The notes under the pieces were generated by a model. That model was not told the DNA's origin, made no database searches, and saw only the letters and a program-made list of their open reading frames with translations. DNA of 64,000 bases from Lachnospiraceae bacterium (lineage in GTDB: Bacteria > Bacillota > Clostridia > Lachnospirales > Lachnospiraceae). The translations under genes were made by a program, and so were the position numbers. Shown here piece by piece: positions 17,493 to 26,210 of this stretch. Location: contig JAAVZR010000043.1 of assembly GCA_022791755.1 (NCBI GenBank), positions 1 through 64,000 on the forward strand, given 5' to 3'. Each line of letters opens with the position of its first letter. The first letter of the stretch is position 1.

Positions 17493-18431
17493 TCACCTGC
17501 CGATCTCCCGGGAAAAATAGCTCCCGATTTCGGCAAGGAAAACCAGCGTTTTCTGCTTCATCGCATCCGGAAAGGCCGAAAGCACCGGAGCCGTCTCAAA
17601 ACTCAGAACGCCGTCATAGCGGATCCTACGAAGGCCTTGTACAAATCCTTCCCAGTCCGTTGACGGCCGGTTGTCCCGTGTCTTTGTAAAGGTAAAGGGG
17701 ATCTGATGCAGGTCAGAAACCCCGTCGTTATCGTGGATATGCAGCACCTTAAGCCGGGGACCCAGCGTCGTGAGAAAACGTTCAAAATCAAGTCCCACGA
17801 GATTGGCATGTCCTGTGTCAAAGCAAAAGCCCAGGATTTCCGCATGATATTTCTCATTCAGCCGATCGATCCGGATGGCTGACTTTTGGGCATTGCAGCA
17901 AGGCCCTTCCACCATATGGCCGCCAATGCCGTCGTACAGGTTTTCGATGCAGACGGTAATCCCCATCTCCCTGGCCATCGGCGCCAGAAACTCTAAGAAG
18001 CGCTCGGTCTGCTCCCACTCCCGCTCCTCGCTTCCCAGAAATCGCGCCAGTTTAAAACCGTGGACGACGATATACGGGCAGCCCAAAAAGGCGCATAGCT
18101 CCATGCTTTTGGACGCCACCACATCCCGCAGATAATCGTTCAGCTCCCTGCTGCCGCCCGGTACATAGTTGGGGTACGGCATATGCATCTGGTTGATCGC
18201 AATCCCCGCGGCCTGCGCGGCCTTTTTATGCGGAGCAAAAAAAGTCTCTAACTCCCGGATCGGTCTGTCAAAAAAGGTATTGATTTGCGATTGGTAGATT
18301 TCTTTATTTACAAGGTAGCCGTTCAGGCTGAAATCCACGCAGGAAAAGCCCGCGCACTTCAATAAAGCAAAGCCTTCTTCCGGACAGGCATCTTCCACTA
18401 CGTTTTTGGTCTGAACTCCGATCTGTAACAA
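17493..18431 (-). CDS. Xylose-isomerase-like TIM-barrel sugar isomerase/epimerase
   Basis: AP_endonuclease_2/sugar phosphate isomerase-epimerase family, 312 aa, cytoplasmic. Metal ligands expected for the fold are present: E163 in CIENLYDG, D205 and H208 in CFDTGHANL, a His in VLHIHDNDG (about 231-233) and a Glu in LSFETAP. It therefore looks catalytically competent, probably acting on a sugar or polyol intermediate of the neighbouring pathway. The start is an unusual TTG at 18431, supported by GGGGAGG overlapping the upstream stop codon. It is the last gene of the cluster and a paralogue of the upstream gene. Confidence 0.75.
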   Translation of the reverse strand: MLQIGVQTKNVVEDACPEEGFALLKCAGFSCVDFSLNGYLVNKEIYQSQINTFFDRPIRELETFFAPHKKAAQAAGIAINQMHMPYPNYVPGGSRELNDYLRDVVASKSMELCAFLGCPYIVVHGFKLARFLGSEEREWEQTERFLEFLAPMAREMGITVCIENLYDGIGGHMVEGPCCNAQKSAIRIDRLNEKYHAEILGFCFDTGHANLVGLDFERFLTTLGPRLKVLHIHDNDGVSDLHQIPFTFTKTRDNRPSTDWEGFVQGLRRIRYDGVLSFETAPVLSAFPDAMKQKTLVFLAEIGSYFSREIGR

Positions 18432-18433
18432 GG

Positions 18434-19720
18434 CTACCTCCCCTCCAGCCGGTCATAATAAAACGACGGCATATATTCGTCATTAAAAAACGCAATCCTG
18501 TTTTGAATCCCCATACTTTTGAGCTGCTTTTCAATTTCGCGGTAATAGATATTGCAGATAAAGATGACACAGTCTTTTGGCAGCTCTTTCAGGCTCTCCG
18601 GCGGCCGCACGGTAAGGCCGCAGAACTCCGTTCCCCAAAGTCTTTCATTGTTGTCACAGGTAAACATAGGCGGATACTTTTCTCCGTAACACTTCATGTA
18701 ATTACGGCACATGTTCCCCGCGCCGAAAAGGACGATCCTGCGATGCTGTCTCAGAACATTTTCCATTTCGATCTGCCACCGGAAATACTCTGCTGTTGCC
18801 TGGGCCAGTTGCAGCAGCTGTGGACGCAGAAGCGGTGAAAATGCCTTCGCCGTATCGACAAAATCAAGAATCAGCTGTCCGTCAAAACCAATCTCCCGCA
18901 ACCCCCGTATGAGGCTCAGCCAGTCGGTCTGCGGCTGACCGTGGGATGTGCAGGTAAAAGGAAGGGCCGACATTTCCTTCTGACCGTTTCCGTCCCGCAG
19001 GATGACTGCTTTTATACGGCTTCCCAGCGTGCGCGCAAAGTCTTGCATATTTTGCCCGCACAAGCTGCATGTCCCCACATTCATGCAAAAGCCAAAGCGT
19101 TCCTCCCCCGCCTCCTCGTTGAGCCAATCAACCCAGGCAGCAGCTTCCCCGGAATCCGAGCAGATCCCGCGGATAAGATGACCGTCATGGTCTCGGCATT
19201 GGTTTTCCAAAAGGATTGTCACGTGGTTTTCTCTGGCGGCAGGAAGCAGTGACAGGTAGAATTCCCGGTTTGCCGCCCACTCCTCTTCCCGAAGCAGACC
19301 AGAGAAGAGAGGCTTCACGATGAGCGTTTCACAACCGGCTTCGCCGCAGAGCAGAAGGCTCTCCTGTGTGAGGGAAAGAAGCAGGCCGCTTTGGTCCGTG
19401 CGTTTTGTATCCGGCCAAAGCCAGGGGGCCCGGGCCGCCGGGGTATGAAGACCGGCCGCGTGGTATCGGGACAGGAGAGCGGCGACAGCGGCGCAGCGCT
19501 CGTTAGAAGGCATGAAAAGAAACGGCAGCCTTGCCTTGCCGGTCCCTTTTTGTTTTTCCCGCCATTTTTCCAGGCTTTCCAACGTCTCCAGATCCCCCGG
19601 GGGACAGAAAGAGGACAAATCTAAGAGGATATTTTCAAAACCGGCCTTTGTCATGTCCTGGATCCCCTGGGCAGGGTGAACGATTCCCATTATTCCCGAC
19701 GGAGCACAAATTATATTCAT
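18434..19720 (-). CDS. Degenerate TIM-barrel isomerase-like protein with C-terminal Rossmann module
   Basis: Protein of 428 aa. Residues 1 to about 310 are a paralogue of the downstream TIM barrel, sharing the pattern of the segment before GLREIGFDG. Most metal ligands are replaced: the D-x-x-H site reads MNVGTCSL, the histidine strand reads VILRDGNG, and the last Glu reads LDFVD; only the Glu in LLENQ remains. It is probably a pseudoenzyme. From about residue 325 comes the cluster's Rossmann-like module: VLFGAGNM, then CDNNERLWG, then VIFICN. A regulatory or scaffolding role is inference. Confidence 0.65.
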   Translation of the reverse strand: MNIICAPSGIMGIVHPAQGIQDMTKAGFENILLDLSSFCPPGDLETLESLEKWREKQKGTGKARLPFLFMPSNERCAAVAALLSRYHAAGLHTPAARAPWLWPDTKRTDQSGLLLSLTQESLLLCGEAGCETLIVKPLFSGLLREEEWAANREFYLSLLPAARENHVTILLENQCRDHDGHLIRGICSDSGEAAAWVDWLNEEAGEERFGFCMNVGTCSLCGQNMQDFARTLGSRIKAVILRDGNGQKEMSALPFTCTSHGQPQTDWLSLIRGLREIGFDGQLILDFVDTAKAFSPLLRPQLLQLAQATAEYFRWQIEMENVLRQHRRIVLFGAGNMCRNYMKCYGEKYPPMFTCDNNERLWGTEFCGLTVRPPESLKELPKDCVIFICNIYYREIEKQLKSMGIQNRIAFFNDEYMPSFYYDRLEGR

Positions 19721-19791
19721 TCTGTGACCCTCTCATTTCTATGGATCTCATATACCGTACATATATGCGGCATGTAAATCAGATTGGTTTA

Positions 19792-20967
19792 TTACACAAC
19801 GGCAGGCTCCCGCCACAAAATACATTCCTCTGCAATCCCCTGCCTCGTCAGTTCTTTTTTTATCTCTTCGGCCATCTCTTTTTTCTTCACCGCGATCACG
19901 ATATAATCATAATTATATTCCGCAAGTTTTTCCAAAGCCGATACAGGAAGATCACAATCCGCATACCGTTTCCAGTTCTTATCCACCCATGCGACGATTT
20001 GCAGCAGGTTTTGTCTGTAAATCTGCCTGTAATAACGCATACCTATCGTTCCTGCGCCATACAAAACAATGCGGCTTCCCTGTTCCAGTTCCGAAAAAGG
20101 AAATACATACCCCACGATCTGAGCATCCGCCGAAAATCCCATAAAAGAAGGAATCAGGTATATGCGAGAAACTAAAAACAGCTCCAGCTGATGCCGAAGG
20201 CTTTCCTCCTGCGGATGCCCCGCAAAGGCCTTACTCAACGACAGATATAATTTATTCAAATCGCTCATAAAATTTCTGTTCACGGTTCGCATAATCGAAT
20301 CCGGATTATACCGATAGAAATAATAACTCTTATGGGTAATCCGGATGCCTCCCGCTTTTAGGATGTAACGAAATAAGAGGTCTCTGTCTTCTGAGTATAC
20401 AATAGACGGGTCAGTCTCTTCGATAACGTCCCGCAGGAGCTCCGTCCGATACAGCTTCCCCCATAAATAAGGCTGCACCCCGGCTCTGAAACGGTTCTCA
20501 TAAGAAATCATGTTTTCTAGAAAATACTTTTTTTCTTTTTTTGTATCGTAAATTCCCTCCCGCAGCGCGTCTGTCCAGATCTCATAGTCGTCAGGACATA
20601 TTTCGCATTTACACCCCGATGTAAGCAAATCACACTGCCCTATATTTTCCACAAAAAAAGCCGCCATCCCCGGATCAGCCCTGTCATCTGCATCCATGAA
20701 ACAAAGATATTCTCCCGATGCACTTCCCACTCCGTTTTTTCTTGCGGATACCGCTCCCATATTCTTCTGGTGAAGCACCTTAACCCTTGAGTCCCTTTTT
20801 GCAAAAGCATCACATCTCCCCGCAGAACCGTCTGTGGATCCGTCATCGACCAAAATAATATCCAGGTTATCATAGCTCTGACCTGCGATGCTGTCCAGAC
20901 ATTCCTCAAGATAATCCCCGGCGTTATATACAGGGACAATTACAGAAACCAACGGCTTACCTTTCAT
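19792..20967 (-). CDS. GT2 family glycosyltransferase with C-terminal Rossmann module
   Basis: Inverting GT-A glycosyltransferase of 391 aa. The GT2 domain occupies about residues 1-230, with SVIVPVYNAGDYLEECLDS at the N-terminus, LVDDGSTDGS, and a DxD-like metal site in CFMDADDRAD. Residues about 299-391 are the shared module: RIVLYGAGTIG, then WVDKNWKRY, then YDYIVIAVK. Sugar donor and acceptor are unknown. The start overlaps the end of the upstream multidomain gene by 11 bases. Likely builds part of a surface glycan at the cytoplasmic face of the membrane. Confidence 0.82.
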   Translation of the reverse strand: MKGKPLVSVIVPVYNAGDYLEECLDSIAGQSYDNLDIILVDDGSTDGSAGRCDAFAKRDSRVKVLHQKNMGAVSARKNGVGSASGEYLCFMDADDRADPGMAAFFVENIGQCDLLTSGCKCEICPDDYEIWTDALREGIYDTKKEKKYFLENMISYENRFRAGVQPYLWGKLYRTELLRDVIEETDPSIVYSEDRDLLFRYILKAGGIRITHKSYYFYRYNPDSIMRTVNRNFMSDLNKLYLSLSKAFAGHPQEESLRHQLELFLVSRIYLIPSFMGFSADAQIVGYVFPFSELEQGSRIVLYGAGTIGMRYYRQIYRQNLLQIVAWVDKNWKRYADCDLPVSALEKLAEYNYDYIVIAVKKKEMAEEIKKELTRQGIAEECILWREPAVV

Positions 20968-23227
20968 CTATGGAAGAGTCCTCCTTCAGTATCTTTCTCA
21001 GTTTGGTCGAACTGACCCGCTCCGTATAAGGGAAAAACATCAGTTCCGCTCCCTGTTTTTCCAGGTATTCCTTATCCGCAAGCCAACTGGGATGATCCGT
21101 ATAATCACTCCCGGTAAACTGACAGTCAAACCGGAATAATTTATAGGCATCCCGAATCCCGTCGCAGGAAACCGGCAGTTCTTCGGCCTGATCCACATAC
21201 CGGCACGCACGCACGATTTCCAGCCGGTCTTTACAGGGAATCACCGGATACTTATTCTTCTTACGATATACGCCTTCATCCGAGACAAGCCCGACAATCA
21301 GATAATCGCACTGTTCCTTTGCCTTTTGAAGCAGATTCAGATGCCCCGCATGGAACATATCAAATACGCCGGCCACATATCCGACATGGTATTTCTTCGG
21401 AGGGGTCGTGTCTTTGTCTGCTTTTTTCGTGGGCTTTTTTCTCTCAGCGGTTCGCGGGTATGCCTTGGAAGGGTCGAAAATACTGTAATTATGCAGCCCC
21501 ATGTCTTCTAACTGCTTCATCACCGCCAGGTAATTCTTGATACAGATAAAAATCTTAATATCCCCCGGCTCGGTTTCTTTCAGAATCTTTGGCGACCGGA
21601 TTTCGATCCCCTCCAGCTGCTGCCCCCACTGCGATTTATCATTGTCGATGATTGCCCAGATCGGATAATCCCTTCCGTACATAGAAAGAAAACGTTTGGC
21701 AAAGGTACCGGAGCCGAATAACACCAGCTTCCTGGCTTGCGTCCCTTTAAAGATATCTCCGAAAAGCCTCTGGTACTCCGCTTCCGAATAGTTCATCCGC
21801 TGGCGGTTCGCATTTACGATCTCCGGATTGCGGCGGCATCTCTCATAGTAAACCTGGAGCTCTCTTCTTTTTAAAAGCTTTCCCAAAAACTCCCATTCCA
21901 TCCGCTGCCACCGCTCCAGATACTTTGTCAGGCCATACCGCTCGTATAATTCCGTAACCGGCAGCATTTTGCAGGCAACGCTGTTTCCCAGGTAAAAACT
22001 GCCAATCATACGCAGAAAAAGGACATTGGCCGGATAATGCTCCTGACAGAATTCCTGATCGTAAAATACAAACTCTCCGTCCACATAAAAACTGTTTAAC
22101 GGCACCAGATCCAGATACCCTTTTTTCAGGACCGCCCCTTCCCCATCCCCCTCATCCGGTTTTTCGATGTCGGAAGACTGAAGGATCAGATCCCTGAAAT
22201 CGTCCATGGCCGCAAGGAATTCCTCTTTGTCTCTCTGTAACAGCCGCTTTAGATAAAGCTGTCCGGATTCTGCCTCCACATACGGCATTTTATATACGCC
22301 GTTTTCTATCTGCCCCTCTATCACCCGCAAACCGCGCGCTTTCAGCTCTTCTCCATGGGCAAGCAGCGCTCTCAGACGATCCCTCCCTTCCGGATAGGCC
22401 GCCCGTTTCTCCACAATTCCTGACTTGTGTATAACGGTCAGGAGCGCATCCTCTTTTCCTCTTTCCATCGAGCTGGTCACATGGCTGACATCGGACAGCC
22501 CTCCGTCCAGAGAACACTCAATCAGGTAGGCATTTGCCATCGGATGAAACATTCCGTTGCGGATCAGGCTGTCATATAGCGGCTCTTCATCCAAAAAGAC
22601 GGTCTCCGGATGGTTGTACGTCGGAAAAACCCGATTTGCCAGATCTTCATTGGGCAAATAATCTTCCGCATAGAGCAGCGCCGGATTCTTCAGATCCGGA
22701 AGGACAGAAAAAAAACGGAAATATTTGATACCGGCCTCCCGCAGCAAGCTCTTTATCGTATCCCTGTCATAGGTTTTTCCCAGAAAAGGATCCGCTTTAC
22801 TGACATACGCCCTTTTATAGTCCTCGATACTGTCCATGCTGCGTCCCGTATATGTGTCTCTGTCCCCGCAAAAATACCGTAGTCCCAGACGGTTATTCAT
22901 TCCCAGCAGCATACGCCCATCCGGTTTCAGCAATGCTTTCCACGCCATAAGCACATTTTTCGGGCAGACGCTTTTTTCCAGATCGGTGACGGAAATCAGA
23001 TAGTCAAATACGCCTTTGTTCTTGCTCTGCCAATCCGGTAAAAGCGTCTCCTCCCATGTGAAACAAACCGTATCGCCTGAATCAGCCAAAAATTCCGCCA
23101 GGGCATCCGTCTTCTTTCCTATATATAATATCCTGCTGCCTCCCCGGAATACGTACCAGTGCAGCAGACTTTTTTGAATTTCCCGGATTCTCTCCTCCAT
23201 GCTTGTATTCTCTTTTGATATCTGCAT
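20957..23227 (-). CDS. Four-part protein: methyltransferase-like, kinase-like, Rossmann module, cytidylyltransferase
   Basis: Large fusion of 756 aa from the ATG at 23227, chosen for AAGGAG just upstream. Residues about 30-200 resemble a class I SAM methyltransferase (ILYIGKKTDA loop). Residues about 250-410 look protein-kinase-like, with YLDLVPLNSFYVD and FVFYDQE recalling the catalytic and metal strands of antibiotic or LPS kinases; this is tentative. Residues 499-588 are the shared module (LVLFGSGTF, IIDNDKSQWG, IKIFICIKN). After a Lys-rich linker, residues 614-756 form a TagD-type glycerol-3-phosphate cytidylyltransferase with HAGH (626-629) and RVSSTKLRK. Likely supplies a CDP-activated glycerol or similar unit. 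Confidence 0.72.
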   Translation of the reverse strand: MQISKENTSMEERIREIQKSLLHWYVFRGGSRILYIGKKTDALAEFLADSGDTVCFTWEETLLPDWQSKNKGVFDYLISVTDLEKSVCPKNVLMAWKALLKPDGRMLLGMNNRLGLRYFCGDRDTYTGRSMDSIEDYKRAYVSKADPFLGKTYDRDTIKSLLREAGIKYFRFFSVLPDLKNPALLYAEDYLPNEDLANRVFPTYNHPETVFLDEEPLYDSLIRNGMFHPMANAYLIECSLDGGLSDVSHVTSSMERGKEDALLTVIHKSGIVEKRAAYPEGRDRLRALLAHGEELKARGLRVIEGQIENGVYKMPYVEAESGQLYLKRLLQRDKEEFLAAMDDFRDLILQSSDIEKPDEGDGEGAVLKKGYLDLVPLNSFYVDGEFVFYDQEFCQEHYPANVLFLRMIGSFYLGNSVACKMLPVTELYERYGLTKYLERWQRMEWEFLGKLLKRRELQVYYERCRRNPEIVNANRQRMNYSEAEYQRLFGDIFKGTQARKLVLFGSGTFAKRFLSMYGRDYPIWAIIDNDKSQWGQQLEGIEIRSPKILKETEPGDIKIFICIKNYLAVMKQLEDMGLHNYSIFDPSKAYPRTAERKKPTKKADKDTTPPKKYHVGYVAGVFDMFHAGHLNLLQKAKEQCDYLIVGLVSDEGVYRKKNKYPVIPCKDRLEIVRACRYVDQAEELPVSCDGIRDAYKLFRFDCQFTGSDYTDHPSWLADKEYLEKQGAELMFFPYTERVSSTKLRKILKEDSSIDER

Positions 23228-23247
23228 CTTCCGGTCTCCTTCTCCCA

Positions 23248-24585
23248 TCACAAAAGCGTTCGGACCGCCTCGTCCGTCCTGAAAATATGTCGAAACCCAT
23301 GGCTCTTCAATGTCATATACAGTTCGTACTGACTCCATTCCGTAACGGCAATAACGACTGCGCAGCAGTCCGCTGCCGGCCCGGCCTCCTGTATTTCCAT
23401 GACCGGGAGATCCATACATGTGGTTTGCCCGTCGGTAAGCCTTGTCACAAGAAACGCATCCACATGCCCTCCCCTTTCCCGAATTGCTGTCGCCAGACGC
23501 TTTCCGACCTGTCCGGCGCCATAGATATAGATCCGGGGATATCGCTTCAGGTTTTCCAAAAAAGCGGCGGCATACACATTGCCGTTTTCAAAATCGCATG
23601 TCCTCAGTCTCAAATCCGGCACCGGGCGCGCTGTTTTTTTAAAAAATACGTTTATTCCCTTCTCCAGCTCACACAGCTGCGCCCATATGGACGGTATAAA
23701 TACGGAGCTTTCAATCCGGCCCTTTTCTTTATCCTCAAAGAAAGACTGATTCAGCCTAACCAGCAGGGCATACTGATACTGAGCTCCCACACGATAATAG
23801 TGATCCAGATAATCCCGGTATTTTGATGCCGTAAAATACTGACACAGCAAGAGCGATTCCTTTAAAATATGTCCCATCTTTTCTTCGATCCATTTATATT
23901 CCTCAAACACGCAAAACAGCTTTGAAGGATTATTCATGGAAGAAAGCGGGTTATCTCTGCGATAATAAAGCAAGGCATCGTCAATAAAAGAGACTCTTTT
24001 CGCCAAAAGCCAGATCTGAAGGGCAAAAGAAATGTCCTGGTATGAAGCGCCCGGCGTTTCATGAAAGCGGATAGTATGCTCCAAAAGGAAATCCCGTCTG
24101 TATAGACAAGACCAGATCGTATCGGCAAGCCACACAAGCGTGGGGAAGGAGGCATGGTTTAACACTTGCTCCTTTGGATAAGTGTCAATCCGCTCCGAAC
24201 GCGTCGCCTTTCCATCCCGATAATTGTAGAAAGCCCCTTTTACAACCTCGACATTCCGGGTTACCGCTTCTGTATGGAGCTTTTGCAGCATGTCCGGTTC
24301 GGCAAAATCATCGCTCTCCAGGATGGCAATGTAACGCCCCTGTGCGTGATCCAACGCCACATTCATGCTATTCCCATAACCGGTATTTTTCTTGTGAATG
24401 ACCTGAAATCTCGGATCCATAGCGGCGTATCTGTCCAGAATTGCCCCGCTTCGATCGGTAGAGCCATCGTCTACACAGATGATTTCTATATTGCCGAAGG
24501 ACTGATAAATCAAGCTGTCCAGACACTGCTCCAGATAGGGTTCTACATTGTAAACCGGTACCAGCACGGAAATTTCAGGTTTCAT
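23248..24585 (-). CDS. GT2 family glycosyltransferase with C-terminal Rossmann module
   Basis: Protein of 445 aa. The GT2 GT-A domain covers about residues 1-240: SVLVPVYNVEPYLEQCLDSL, CVDDGSTDRSG and the DxD-like site in ILESDDFAEP. A helical region follows, then the shared Rossmann module at about 351-445 (RIYIYGAGQVG and CCAVVIAV); the acidic second motif is weaker here (FLVTRLTDG). The stop overlaps the ATG of an alternative downstream start (TGATG). The first four bases overlap the upstream TagF-like gene. Function in the polymer is inferred from the cluster. Confidence 0.82.
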   Translation of the reverse strand: MKPEISVLVPVYNVEPYLEQCLDSLIYQSFGNIEIICVDDGSTDRSGAILDRYAAMDPRFQVIHKKNTGYGNSMNVALDHAQGRYIAILESDDFAEPDMLQKLHTEAVTRNVEVVKGAFYNYRDGKATRSERIDTYPKEQVLNHASFPTLVWLADTIWSCLYRRDFLLEHTIRFHETPGASYQDISFALQIWLLAKRVSFIDDALLYYRRDNPLSSMNNPSKLFCVFEEYKWIEEKMGHILKESLLLCQYFTASKYRDYLDHYYRVGAQYQYALLVRLNQSFFEDKEKGRIESSVFIPSIWAQLCELEKGINVFFKKTARPVPDLRLRTCDFENGNVYAAAFLENLKRYPRIYIYGAGQVGKRLATAIRERGGHVDAFLVTRLTDGQTTCMDLPVMEIQEAGPAADCCAVVIAVTEWSQYELYMTLKSHGFRHIFRTDEAVRTLL

Positions 24586-26195
24586 TCTATCCCACCCTCC
24601 TCAATCCAGTTTATTATAAATGCGGCGGTTCGTTCGCTGGCATGGCCATCTTCACAAACGCCATACTTTCTCAAAAAAGACTCCAGTCTGCTCCTGTATA
24701 AGTCCGGATCCCATCTCAAAATATTTCGTTCCAGTTCTTCATCCGACTCCGCAACCGCGAACGGCAATTCACGATATGGAATCAGCAATTCATATTCTTT
24801 TGTAATGTACTCCTGCAAATCTGTCGCATACAGAAACACGGGCTTATCGACAAAGGCAGCTTCAAACATAATACTGGAATAGTCAGATACCAGTATGTCA
24901 CTGGCAGATACCAATTCCTGGCTGTCATCATACAGGCTGACATCGACAACGAAATCCGGTTTTTCAACCGTCTCAAACGCGTGCGCCACAGAAGGGTGCA
25001 GACGGACCAGCAGATACCACCCGCCGCCAAAGCGTCTTTTTAAAACGGTATGCAGCCGTTCAAAATCCAGTTCAATATTGCGGGATTCATGTATTTTTTT
25101 TCCCTGCGCTCTGTCAAAACGATAGGTCGGCGCATACAAAAGCGCTTTTTTTACTTTGTCCAGCGCAAAATACTCATACACTTTTTTTCGGTTCTTCTCC
25201 CCGCTAAACAAGGCATCCGAACGTGGTGAACCGTATTGCAGCACCTTTCCCTCAAAGCCGAATCCACGCCGGCAGGAAATGGTATCAAAGTCACTGCCTG
25301 TAATGATATGGTCAATCCAGTCTTTTTCTCTTTCCCATATTTTTTTCTTTTCCGGCTCTGTCTGGAAAGCCGATGCATCCAGGTAAAATCTCTTTAGCGT
25401 AATGCTGGCCCAATGCTTTGTCTGAATGTAGAGCTGGCCGGGACGCTTTATAATATGTGGAGGAACCGGTAAATCCAGTATCCACATTCCCGACGTCTCC
25501 ATTTCATAGATAAAGCGCTTCCAGTTCCCTGCATATATTTTTCTGACACCATCCGGCACTTTCGCTCTCATGTCGTTTACCGACCATACAAGATCCAAAT
25601 CCTTCCTTTTTTTGAGCAAGGCTTCCGTAATATATTTGCCGTGATCCGCATAATCCCCAAACGCTTTAAAAAAGATTTTCTTTCGATTTACCTTCTCCTG
25701 TACACAGCATCTTTTTGCAAAATACGTCTTCCGTAAGTCGATGCTCTCCTCTGGCCCCTCATCCGGCGGCTTCTTTTCATTTGCCTCCAGGATCACCAGC
25801 ACAAAATAATTTTTCACTCCCGCCCGCCGTAACTGTTCTATGATCGCCTCATAATAATTCGTACTGGTAATGAGAAGCACTATTTCATCCGGGGGATATG
25901 CATGAAGCAAAGAGATGTCAGAGATTTTCTTTTCCCCTGACCGTAATCCAAATGCTTCCGGAATAAACTCACCGATTGAAAACCCCTGTTTTCCAGGATC
26001 ATTATCAATTACTCCCTCGAGGCTTTTCCGGTCTCCATATCGCTCAAAATAGCAGCCCAAGCTTGCCCCCGCCCCAAACAAAATCACCTTCTTCCGCTCA
26101 GAGCATTTTTCAAAATCCTCCCATGTCTGGCCGTCCAACTCTTTATTGCCTGAAATATGCTTTCCTCTCTCGATCGCACGGTTAATAATCTCCAT
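24582..26195 (-). CDS. TagF-like CDP-glycerol glycerophosphotransferase with N-terminal Rossmann module
   Basis: Protein of 537 aa. Residues about 34-150 are the shared module (KVILFGAGASLG, VIDNDPGKQG, IVLLITSTNYY). Residues about 160-537 match the CDP-glycerol:poly(glycerophosphate) glycerophosphotransferase family, a GT-B fold that adds glycerol phosphate in teichoic acid synthesis; typical stretches are LLYAPTYRFD, LVRLHPSVAH and VSDYSSIMFEAAFVDKPVF. No membrane helix is seen, so it probably acts peripherally at the cytoplasmic membrane. Together with the cytidylyltransferase genes it points to a phosphoglycerol-containing glycan. Confidence 0.85.
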   Translation of the reverse strand: MEIINRAIERGKHISGNKELDGQTWEDFEKCSERKKVILFGAGASLGCYFERYGDRKSLEGVIDNDPGKQGFSIGEFIPEAFGLRSGEKKISDISLLHAYPPDEIVLLITSTNYYEAIIEQLRRAGVKNYFVLVILEANEKKPPDEGPEESIDLRKTYFAKRCCVQEKVNRKKIFFKAFGDYADHGKYITEALLKKRKDLDLVWSVNDMRAKVPDGVRKIYAGNWKRFIYEMETSGMWILDLPVPPHIIKRPGQLYIQTKHWASITLKRFYLDASAFQTEPEKKKIWEREKDWIDHIITGSDFDTISCRRGFGFEGKVLQYGSPRSDALFSGEKNRKKVYEYFALDKVKKALLYAPTYRFDRAQGKKIHESRNIELDFERLHTVLKRRFGGGWYLLVRLHPSVAHAFETVEKPDFVVDVSLYDDSQELVSASDILVSDYSSIMFEAAFVDKPVFLYATDLQEYITKEYELLIPYRELPFAVAESDEELERNILRWDPDLYRSRLESFLRKYGVCEDGHASERTAAFIINWIEEGGIE

Positions 26196-26210
26196 TTGAC
26201 GTTTCCTTTT

